NCBI GenBank assembly: GCA_947170265.1
Contig: CAMVSV010000004.1
Location: 1-64,000 of the forward strand
Source: an uncultured Prevotella sp.
GTDB taxonomy: Bacteria; Bacteroidota; Bacteroidia; Bacteroidales; Bacteroidaceae
DNA: 64,000 nucleotides
Direction: 5' to 3'
Shown: positions 30,653-39,125 of the stretch, piece by piece
Layout: every line of letters begins with the position of its first letter
Position numbering within the stretch: the first letter of the stretch is position 1
Notes under the pieces: generated by a model
Seen by the model: only the letters and a program-made list of their open reading frames with translations
What the model was told of the DNA's origin: nothing
Database searches by the model: none
Made by a program: the position numbers and the translations under genes

Positions 30653-32044
30653 ATGAAACACTGCATCAAATCTTTGATTACCATCATGGCGCTGGCTCTA
30701 TGCCTGCAGTCAAGTGCACAGACAAACAAGTGGCAGGACATACACAGGGTGAAGAAAGGCGAAACCATTTTCGGCATAGCACGCGAGTATAACATCAGCC
30801 TGCAGGAGCTCATCGATGCCAACCCCGACATGAAGCAGGAAGGCTATGAGCTGAAGAAAGGCGACTGGGTGTTTGTGCCTTATGCAAAGAAAAAAGATTT
30901 GAACAACAATACCCAGCCATCGGTGAGTCAGGCGCAAGCCGTGACGACAACGGCTCAGACGGCACCAAAGGCAGTGAAGCCCAACGACGGGGTGATAAGA
31001 GTGGGAGTGATGCTGCCACTGCACAACAACGACGGTGACGGTAGACGCATGGTTGAATATTATCGCGGCATGTTGCTTGCCCTGAACCAACTCGACAGCG
31101 AAGGGATAAAAACAGAGGTGCAGGCATGGAACGTGCCCATTGACTGCGACATTCGCACGAAGCTTCTCGACGATGGTGCCGGACGGCTGGACGTGGTTTT
31201 CGGACCGCTCTACTCAGACATGGTGCAGCCACTGGGCGATTTCTGCAAGCTGAACAACATAAACATGGTGATACCGTTCTCCATCAACGGCAACGACGTG
31301 GAACGCAACGAGAAGATTTTCCAGATATACCAGACACCAGACATGCTCAACAACAAAGCCATAGCGGCATTCATGGAGCGTTTCCCCAAGCACCACCCCA
31401 TATTCATTGACTGCAACGACCCCACATCTGACAAGGGAGTGTTCACCTCGGGACTACGCCGTAAGCTTGAGACGGCAGGAAGAAGCTACAACCTCACCAA
31501 CCTGCGCACACCACAAACTGACTTTGCCAAGGCTTTTTCGGCAGACCAGCCCAATGTGATTGTGCTCAACAGTGCGCGCTCACCACAACTCAACCAGGTG
31601 TTTGCCAAGCTCGACTCGCTGAAGACCACCCATCCCGGCATAGCAATCTCGATGTTCGGATACAACGAGTGGTTCATGTATCAGCGATACGACCTCGCAC
31701 AGTTCTTCAAATACAGCGTATACATTCCCACGACATACTACTACAACGCCGTTTCCGACCGTACAGAGGAGTTTGAGAAACTGTATCTCACAGCCTACGG
31801 CGAACCCATGGATGCCAATGCACTTCCCCGCTTTGCCATAACCGGCTACGACCACACCATGTTCTTCATAAGAGGCATGAAGGAACAAGGCTCCAAATTC
31901 AACGGCAACGGTGATGTCTCGAAATGGAAACCATTGCAGACGCGCCTCAATTTCAAGCGCGCAGGACAGGGAGGCTACAGGAACCAGCACTTCCAGCTCG
32001 TTCACTTCAAGGTTGACCAGACCATGGAGGCAATAACCTATTAA
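30653..32044 (+). CDS. Secreted LysM plus periplasmic-binding-protein-like protein
   Basis: KWQDIHRVKKGETIFGIAREYNISLQELIDANPDM (LysM) followed by a type-I substrate-binding fold VGVMLPLHNNDGDGRRMVEYYRGMLLAL. Confidence 0.85.
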   Translation: MKHCIKSLITIMALALCLQSSAQTNKWQDIHRVKKGETIFGIAREYNISLQELIDANPDMKQEGYELKKGDWVFVPYAKKKDLNNNTQPSVSQAQAVTTTAQTAPKAVKPNDGVIRVGVMLPLHNNDGDGRRMVEYYRGMLLALNQLDSEGIKTEVQAWNVPIDCDIRTKLLDDGAGRLDVVFGPLYSDMVQPLGDFCKLNNINMVIPFSINGNDVERNEKIFQIYQTPDMLNNKAIAAFMERFPKHHPIFIDCNDPTSDKGVFTSGLRRKLETAGRSYNLTNLRTPQTDFAKAFSADQPNVIVLNSARSPQLNQVFAKLDSLKTTHPGIAISMFGYNEWFMYQRYDLAQFFKYSVYIPTTYYYNAVSDRTEEFEKLYLTAYGEPMDANALPRFAITGYDHTMFFIRGMKEQGSKFNGNGDVSKWKPLQTRLNFKRAGQGGYRNQHFQLVHFKVDQTMEAITY

Positions 32045-32098
32045 CACCATGCAGCACAAGAAATGACGAAGTTTACACACATATATATAATAAGGTGT

Positions 32099-32827
32099 AT
32101 GCGAACACCTGTAATGAGCATCATGTTTCTCTTAATTCCGCTTGGCGCATGTGCACAGGTGGGCGAACACCGTAACAGTTTCTCGCTCGGAGTGAATGCA
32201 GGCTATGTGCTATCCGACGTGGGCTTCGACCCGAAAGTGGCGCAAACCATGCACTCGGGTGTTACCGGCGGACTGTCGATGCGTTATATATGCGAGAAAT
32301 ATTTCAGCACCATCTGCTCCATATATGGTGAGGTGAACTACGCCTCGACAGGATGGAAGCAGAAGATAGAGACCATAGACGAGAAGCCTGTGACCAACAG
32401 CAACGGCAACACCGAGCGTTACTCGCGCACCACCAACTACATCCAAATACCAATAATGGCACACCTCGCATGGGGAAAGGAGCAGCAAGGCTTCAACTTC
32501 TTCATACAGGCTGGACCGCAGATAGGAATTTTCCTCAGCGAGTCTACATCTAAGAACTACGACACACCCAACCTCTCCGAGAACGGACGCAGCAACACCA
32601 TCGTGGCACAGGAGAGCATGGACATAGAAAACAAATTCGACTACGGAATAGCTTTTGGAGGCGGAGCCGAATACAGCCACCGCCGTCTTGGACATTTTCT
32701 CCTCGAGGCACGTTACTACTACGGTCTGGGCAACATCTACGGTTCAAGCAAGAGCGACTATTTCGGAAAATCTAACTTCGGAAACATCGTAGTGAAGGCC
32801 ACCTATCTGATAGACCTCACTAAATGA
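32099..32827 (+). CDS. PorT-like outer-membrane beta-barrel protein
   Basis: Signal peptide, FSLGVNAGYVLSD..., alternating beta strands, C-terminal VKATYLIDL. Confidence 0.75.
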   Translation: MRTPVMSIMFLLIPLGACAQVGEHRNSFSLGVNAGYVLSDVGFDPKVAQTMHSGVTGGLSMRYICEKYFSTICSIYGEVNYASTGWKQKIETIDEKPVTNSNGNTERYSRTTNYIQIPIMAHLAWGKEQQGFNFFIQAGPQIGIFLSESTSKNYDTPNLSENGRSNTIVAQESMDIENKFDYGIAFGGGAEYSHRRLGHFLLEARYYYGLGNIYGSSKSDYFGKSNFGNIVVKATYLIDLTK

Positions 32828-32891
32828 GATGCCACCTCAGCTGAAAAGGACAAATAATTTAATAACATAAAACCTTAAATCATTAAACAAC

Positions 32892-34445
32892 ATGTTTAAA
32901 AACCATCCTAAAGGACTGTTGCTCGCCGCACTGAGCAACATGGGTGAACGCTTCGGCTACTATATCATGAATGCCGTGCTCGCCCTCTTTCTCTGTTCGA
33001 AGTTCGGTCTGTCCGACGGTCAAAGCGGCTTCATCGCCGCCATGTTCCTCACAGCCATCTATGTGCTGAGTCTGGTGGGAGGCATCATTGCCGACCGCAC
33101 ACAAAACTACAAAGCCACCATTGCCTGGGGACTGGTGATAATGGCATCGGGATATGTGCTGCTGTCAATACCCGTGCTCGCCACTCCCGACAATAGCTCG
33201 TGGCTGTTGGCATTCACGGTGTTTGCCCTTGCGCTGATAGCCTGCGGCAACGGTCTCTTCAAAGGCAACCTGCAAGCCATCGTGGGACAGATGTATGACA
33301 ACTTCGAGGCTGACGCTGCCAAGGAAAGCCCCGAACGTCTGAAATGGGCACAGGGACAGCGAGATGCCGGCTTCCAGATTTTCTATGTGTTCATAAACAT
33401 CGGCGCCCTTGTAGCACCGTTCATCGCACCATTGCTGCGCAGCTGGTGGCTGAAGGTTCACGACCTTAGCTACAATGCCGACCTGCCAAAGCTCTGCCAC
33501 CAGTATCTCAGTGGAAACATCTCTGATGGTGACATGCAGAACCTCAATGAGCTGATAGTGAAGGTGGGAGGTAACACCAGCGACATTGCGGCATTCTCAT
33601 CCCACTACCTTGACATCTTCAACACCGGAATACACTATTCGTTCATTGCATCGGTAGTGACTATGCTCATATCTCTGGTAATATTCCTTCTCTCAAAACA
33701 CCTCTTCCCCACCCCGGGAAAGAAAGAAGCAGTAGTGTCGGAAAACTATACCGAAGAAGAGAAGAAAGCCATGGCAACAGAGATAAAACAACGCATGTAT
33801 GCCCTCTTCGCCGTGTTGGGCATAGCTGTGTTCTTCTGGTTCTCATTCCACCAGAACGGACAGTCACTGTCGTTCTTCGCCCGTGACTTCGTGCAGACTG
33901 ATACCATAGCACCGGAAATATGGCAGTCGGTAAACCCATTCTTCGTAATTGTGCTCACACCAGTGATAATGTGGATATTCAGCATCTTCACCAAGCGAGG
34001 CAACCCCATCTCCACCCCACGGAAGATTGCCTACGGTATGGGCATTGCCGGCATTGCCTACCTCTTCCTCGCTGTGTTCTCCATGATGGAAGGCTATCCG
34101 TCTGCAGAGACATTCACTGCCATGTCAGACTCTGCCAAGGCTGGACTGAAAGCAGGTCCGTGGGTGCTCATCGTCACATATTTCTTCCTTACCGTGGCAG
34201 AGCTGTTCATCTCTCCTCTCGGACTGTCGTTTGTTTCCAAGGTAGCGCCCAAGAACCTTCAAGGTCTGTGCCAAGGCTTGTGGCTCGGAGCTACCGCCGT
34301 AGGCAACGGCCTGCTGTGGATTGGTCCGCTCATCTACAACGAGTATCCCATCTGGGTGTGCTGGACGGTGTTCTTCGCCGTGTGTCTCATCTCCATGGCT
34401 GTGATGTTTGGAATGGTGAAATGGCTTGAGAGAGTGACAAAATAG
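32892..34445 (+). CDS. POT/PTR family peptide MFS transporter
   Basis: LSNMGERFGYYIMNAVLALFL, GGIIADR, GNGLFKGNLQAIVGQMYD. Confidence 0.9.
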   Translation: MFKNHPKGLLLAALSNMGERFGYYIMNAVLALFLCSKFGLSDGQSGFIAAMFLTAIYVLSLVGGIIADRTQNYKATIAWGLVIMASGYVLLSIPVLATPDNSSWLLAFTVFALALIACGNGLFKGNLQAIVGQMYDNFEADAAKESPERLKWAQGQRDAGFQIFYVFINIGALVAPFIAPLLRSWWLKVHDLSYNADLPKLCHQYLSGNISDGDMQNLNELIVKVGGNTSDIAAFSSHYLDIFNTGIHYSFIASVVTMLISLVIFLLSKHLFPTPGKKEAVVSENYTEEEKKAMATEIKQRMYALFAVLGIAVFFWFSFHQNGQSLSFFARDFVQTDTIAPEIWQSVNPFFVIVLTPVIMWIFSIFTKRGNPISTPRKIAYGMGIAGIAYLFLAVFSMMEGYPSAETFTAMSDSAKAGLKAGPWVLIVTYFFLTVAELFISPLGLSFVSKVAPKNLQGLCQGLWLGATAVGNGLLWIGPLIYNEYPIWVCWTVFFAVCLISMAVMFGMVKWLERVTK

Positions 34446-34469
34446 TTTCTCCACATACCAACAAATAAC

Positions 34470-34508
34470 AAAAAGAGGCTTGCCCCATACGGAGCAAGCC
34501 TCTTTTTG
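34470..34508. terminator. Bidirectional terminator
   Basis: aaaaagaggcttgccccatacggagcaagcctctttttg between convergent genes. Confidence 0.88.
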
Positions 34509-34527
34509 TTTATATGAAAAAATGATA

Positions 34528-35796
34528 TTACTCGTTGATAGCAGCCACACCGGGGAGCACCTTACCCTCGATGGCTTCGAGGAGAGCACCACCACCTGTT
34601 GAAATGTAGCTAACCTTGTCGGCAAGACCGAACTTGTTGACACAAGCAACAGAGTCGCCACCACCAATGAGAGAGAAAGCACCTTCGGCAGTAGCCTTAG
34701 CGATGGCCTCACCTATGGCACGGCTACCAGCTGTGAAAGCGTCGCACTCGAACACTCCGGCAGGACCGTTCCACAGAATGGTCTTTGCTCCGTTGATTGC
34801 TTCAGCAAAAGCCTTCTGACTCTCAGGACCGGCATCCACACCTTCAAAGCCTGCGGGCACCTTGTCGGCAGGACAGTTGATGATTTCAGCACCTTCCTTA
34901 ACGGTCATGGTTCCGAAGTCAAGACCATTGGTGGCTGTGCAGTCGCTTCCAAGAACGAGCTCAACACCATTCTTCTTTGCCAGTTCCTCAACACCGAGAG
35001 CTACATCGAGCTTGTCGAGCTCAACGATAGAGTCGCCAATCTCACCGTTGTGAGCCTTGGAGAAGGTATAGGTCATACCACCACAGAGGATGAGTTTGTC
35101 AACCTTACCGAGCAGGTTCTCAATGATACCAATCTTTGAAGATACCTTAGAGCCACCCATGATAGCTACAAACGGACGCTTGATATTGCCAAGCACGGCA
35201 TCAACGGCAGCAACCTCTTTCTCCATCAGCAGACCGAGCATCTTGTTTTCCTTGGTAAAGAACTCATCGATGACAGCAGTAGAGGCATGCTTGCGGTGAG
35301 CTGTACCAAAAGCATCCATCACATAGCAGTCAGCATAGGAAGCAAGTGTCTTTGCAAACTCCTTCTGAGACACCTTGAGAGCCTTCTTTGCCTCGTCAAA
35401 CTCAGGAGTACCTTTCTCAACACCTACTGGCTTGCCTTCCTCTTCAGGATAGAAACGCAGGTTCTCAAGCAGCAGAGCCTCACCCATTTTCAGAGCCTTG
35501 GCAGCATCGGCAGCCTTTGCGCAGTCGGGAGCGAAAGCTACGGGAACGCCGAGAGCCTTCTCAACATCAGCACGTATCTGACCGAGAGATTTCTTCATAT
35601 CCACCTTGCCTTTGGGCTTGCCCATGTGTGACATGATGATAACGGCACCACCATCAGCCAAGATTTTCTTCAGGGTGGGGAGAGCACCGCGTATACGGGT
35701 GTCGTCGGTTATCTTACCATTCTCATCGAGGGGCACGTTGAAATCCACGCGCACGATTGCCTTCTTGCCGGCAAAGTTGAAATCATTGATTTTCAT
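34528..35796 (-). CDS. pgk: Phosphoglycerate kinase
   Basis: [51 protein letters not shown]. Confidence 0.97.
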   Translation of the reverse strand: MKINDFNFAGKKAIVRVDFNVPLDENGKITDDTRIRGALPTLKKILADGGAVIIMSHMGKPKGKVDMKKSLGQIRADVEKALGVPVAFAPDCAKAADAAKALKMGEALLLENLRFYPEEEGKPVGVEKGTPEFDEAKKALKVSQKEFAKTLASYADCYVMDAFGTAHRKHASTAVIDEFFTKENKMLGLLMEKEVAAVDAVLGNIKRPFVAIMGGSKVSSKIGIIENLLGKVDKLILCGGMTYTFSKAHNGEIGDSIVELDKLDVALGVEELAKKNGVELVLGSDCTATNGLDFGTMTVKEGAEIINCPADKVPAGFEGVDAGPESQKAFAEAINGAKTILWNGPAGVFECDAFTAGSRAIGEAIAKATAEGAFSLIGGGDSVACVNKFGLADKVSYISTGGGALLEAIEGKVLPGVAAINE

Positions 35797-35956
35797 TGTT
35801 TAATCCTTTTATTTTAATAACGTTATAAAAATAATATCTGCACTAATAATCTGCAAATTTACGAAATAATGCTGAAATAGAAAAGCATTATCCACATATT
35901 AACGCAGATAAAACCACAAATAAAGACAATTAATACAAGGACTGGTATCGAGTTAA

Positions 35957-38257
35957 CTACTTCAAGAACTTATACTTGAAGAGCGTAGGCACAATTTCCT
36001 TCAGATAGTAATTTTTCACAAGCTTTGCTAAAGTGTTGATGTTTCCATGTAGCTCGGGATAGAGATAACGGATGCTGCCTGTCAATTCGTCTTTGACAGA
36101 TGTATCCAATTCAACCTTTATCTGATATAAACCGTAGGTCTTACTACTATCGTAGTTCTTGGTATTCTTTGCCTGCTTAATGATTGACTGCCACACATCG
36201 AGAAGTGCGGCTTCCTCTTCCGTTGGCTTCAAGTCCTTCAATGCTTCTGATGCGACTGTTTCTCCGTGAGTTGTGTCAAGGCAAAGTTGATTGACATATT
36301 GGCGACCGTCGCTGCCTGTAAACGAGCGCATGTGGTTTTGAGGTTCAAACACCGTGAACAGCAGACACTTCAATAGGAACGTGTTGAGTCTGCCATTATT
36401 CACATCACGCTCAAATGCTTTATATCCGTCAGCCGATTTCATGATTCTTCCGCGTTCAGTCCATCTGCGATTGTATGTGATGTAACGGCTGGCAGCGAAC
36501 ATTGGCAGCTTTTGGAGATAGTTGTCTCGATGGAGATAGAAACCGTTGCCATTATAACGTCCTGCAACAAGCAGACTTGACTTTGCATCTGGGTTGTCAA
36601 AACCTACACTATCTGCTACAAGATACCCCAACATATCAGGATGAAACATTGGCTTTATTCTCTTTTTTCCAGTTATGGCTTCCAAACCATCTAAACCCAC
36701 CAATATTCCATCGTATGTTGGATTTTCAAAGTCATCTCTACTACCATAATATTTGCTGCTAAATAGTGATTCTATATAGCTAACAGGCAAAACTTCTTCA
36801 CGTTTCAAATTACCATCAACAATATCGTATGCTGTAATTTTTAGTAGTCTTTGATTTTCTGCAGTGATATTGCTCCACCAAGCACACATTACACAAGCAT
36901 TGATTTTCGTGTGGAAATGTCGTCTGTTGAAAGCAAAGCCTTCTTCAAACTTCTTGTTTATAAGATGATGAGCCTTCCAATATTTTACGGGAGAATAAAC
37001 AATGTAGCTATCAGTTGGTTGGCGAAGGTAATACTTGAACGCGCTCCATATAAAAGCATTTGCCAAATCATTTGTTGCAGAACCTTTTGTCTCTTTTTTC
37101 ATTTCATTTACAACGTAACTATTCTTCCAGGCAGAACTACTCTTTGCAGTATTTATTCGTTGATGTTCTAAAGATGTTGGCTCCGCGTATGGAGGATTCT
37201 CAAACAGAATGATAGTACAATTCGGGTTGTTCACCTTTTCCATAATTATCGGATGGGTAATATATTCCTTTGAGAGAGCATCAGCTCCTCGAACCAGTCC
37301 CATGTTGAAGGTGTCTTCCTTTTCTGTCGGTGGAATGATTGTTACTTTGTCACCTAACACTTCCATCAGCACTTTGTATTCATAGTACTCCAATGTTGAG
37401 ACTATAGTATGACGCAATTCTTCATCAGTCATAAACAATTCCAGATTGCCCGTTCCAGCACAACGATCAATGATAACATAGTCGTTTCCTTCTGGCACAC
37501 GGGCAATGGCTTTTCTCACCAGTTCAAGTGACTTCTGAGCATAGAGCTGATGGGTGTAGAAAGCACCGAGGTCTTTCTTCTGCATGAAGTCATTCAACTT
37601 GTCCATGAGGTAGCGGAACCTCTCGTTGGTCTCACCTTTATAAGGATAGATGAATCGTGCAAACACCGTTGGTTTGCGTATCTCGCCGATTATACGCGTC
37701 TTGCCAGTATTGTCACCAATGAAATCTGCCTTTCTTGCTGAAGGATTCAATTCGTAATAATGCGTAGCCCAACCCACGATGCAGTTCTCATCAAGATGGA
37801 TCTTCGTATAATCATCGCTACGCATGGTTTCTATAAGACCATTTTCGTCGAGCGGATTATCATACTCAAACAGCTTGTCATAGTCCTTAATCACAAACCC
37901 GCTATTCCCTTTTGAAGCTCCTCCTGCGAAGGGTGTTTCTATCACATTCAGATAGTCTGCCGAATGATAGAGCCAAGCTTTCTTGTCTGTCAGGGAAATC
38001 AGCAGAATGTTTGCTGGAATAGGCTTCCCTTTGATGCGGCGTGCAGAAAGATATTTCAATGCCTGCAACAACACATTGTTGAGGTCGGAAATATGTTCTT
38101 TAAACTCTATGATGTTTCCATTCAGTATGCCGTCGGAATAGTCCATCAGCACATTGTCTATGCTCAACTCTCTGTTTACACGCGGAAGATAAGTCTCATA
38201 AAACTCTCGACGCAGCTCGTCTTCTTGTTTTGCAATCTCAACCATGATGCCATTCAT
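35957..38257 (-). CDS. Predicted Type IIG-like single-chain restriction enzyme / N6-adenine DNA methyltransferase
   Basis: 766 aa; D-x8-EFK (DGILNGNIIEFK) PD-(D/E)xK-like motif near the N-terminus, MTase motif I-like IDRCAGTGNLEL and motif IV ENPPY; AT-richer than its neighbours. Confidence 0.75.
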   Translation of the reverse strand: MNGIMVEIAKQEDELRREFYETYLPRVNRELSIDNVLMDYSDGILNGNIIEFKEHISDLNNVLLQALKYLSARRIKGKPIPANILLISLTDKKAWLYHSADYLNVIETPFAGGASKGNSGFVIKDYDKLFEYDNPLDENGLIETMRSDDYTKIHLDENCIVGWATHYYELNPSARKADFIGDNTGKTRIIGEIRKPTVFARFIYPYKGETNERFRYLMDKLNDFMQKKDLGAFYTHQLYAQKSLELVRKAIARVPEGNDYVIIDRCAGTGNLELFMTDEELRHTIVSTLEYYEYKVLMEVLGDKVTIIPPTEKEDTFNMGLVRGADALSKEYITHPIIMEKVNNPNCTIILFENPPYAEPTSLEHQRINTAKSSSAWKNSYVVNEMKKETKGSATNDLANAFIWSAFKYYLRQPTDSYIVYSPVKYWKAHHLINKKFEEGFAFNRRHFHTKINACVMCAWWSNITAENQRLLKITAYDIVDGNLKREEVLPVSYIESLFSSKYYGSRDDFENPTYDGILVGLDGLEAITGKKRIKPMFHPDMLGYLVADSVGFDNPDAKSSLLVAGRYNGNGFYLHRDNYLQKLPMFAASRYITYNRRWTERGRIMKSADGYKAFERDVNNGRLNTFLLKCLLFTVFEPQNHMRSFTGSDGRQYVNQLCLDTTHGETVASEALKDLKPTEEEAALLDVWQSIIKQAKNTKNYDSSKTYGLYQIKVELDTSVKDELTGSIRYLYPELHGNINTLAKLVKNYYLKEIVPTLFKYKFLK

Positions 38258-38314
38258 CTTTGCCCGCCGATACCCAAGACGAACAGCTACATAAACAATG
38301 TTTTTCTACTATGC

Positions 38315-38618
38315 AAAAAGAACGTGGGTATCTGCTGCTGCCCATTCCGCTGCTTAGGCCGTCGGAAGCCTCCTTGTTAGAACGAACAGATTCGATACCC
38401 ACGTTGACGCATATACAAATGCACCCGAAAAGTGTGCATGAGACTACATGAGCCTCGGCACACTCCGGCTGCGCATAATATACACATCCGTAGGCGTCAC
38501 TTCTGCTTTGTTTTTCAACAAGGTTTGAATTTCCGACGTTCAAGCTGCAAAAAACAAGCGTACAGTGCCGCTTTTCCACAATGTAGTTGCTCAGACAAAG
38601 GTCATTAGACCTGACGTT
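38315..38618 (-). ncRNA. Candidate structured ncRNA / long 5' leader of the R-M gene
   Basis: Starts just after a minus-strand TACCTTTG (38626-38633) and ends with a 12-bp perfect inverted repeat (38321-38332 / 38394-38405) followed on the minus strand by ctttttgc. Confidence 0.45.
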
Positions 38619-38625
38619 GCAGCCA

Positions 38626-38633
38626 CAAAGGTA
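38626..38633 (-). promoter_or_regulatory. -7 element (TACCTTTG)
   Basis: caaaggta on + strand. Confidence 0.5.
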
Positions 38634-38707
38634 CGTTTTTTTACTAAAGTTTTATAGTGACAGATAAAAAAGTTTCTCTTGATAGTTGATTATTTTGAAT
38701 TATTATT

Positions 38708-38811
38708 GTCCGCTAAACACAAATCCCCATTCTGAACCAGCTTTGCAAGCTGGAAGTCCGGAAAATCTTACAAAAATAATTAATAGAAACAACCTTTAAT
38801 GTTTAGCGGAC
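38708..38811. repeat. 104-bp unit bounded by a 12-bp inverted repeat
   Basis: gtccgctaaaca (38708-38719) and tgtttagcggac (38800-38811). Confidence 0.5.
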
Positions 38812-39125
38812 GGTAAAAATTTTCTTTGCCGTTACCCCAAAAGCATAAAAGGAAAGAAATCCAATGTCTTTTCATGTTTTTGTATGCTCTCATGGAGCAA
38901 GATAATGCAAGGTAACCATCTCTTACTAAGCTCTTTGAGCTAATTCTTGAGTTATAGTGGTGAGGCAAAAAGACTTAGTCCGCCAGTATTCTCCGCACAA
39001 ATACTGGAACGTCTCCGAAAAGTGGTTGTCTCACTTTGCGAAAACGAGAATGGGAAAGAATGAAAATTCAACCAGCCTGATGCCGACCTAAGATAGATGG
39101 AAAGTTGCAGTTAAGCTGCTCTGCA

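Noticed and set aside
38238-38579. 113-aa Cys/Ser-rich ORF upstream of the R-M gene
   Set aside because: It lies inside a hairpin-rich stretch behind a promoter and overlaps the R-M start; more likely translated RNA or leader sequence, though not disproved.
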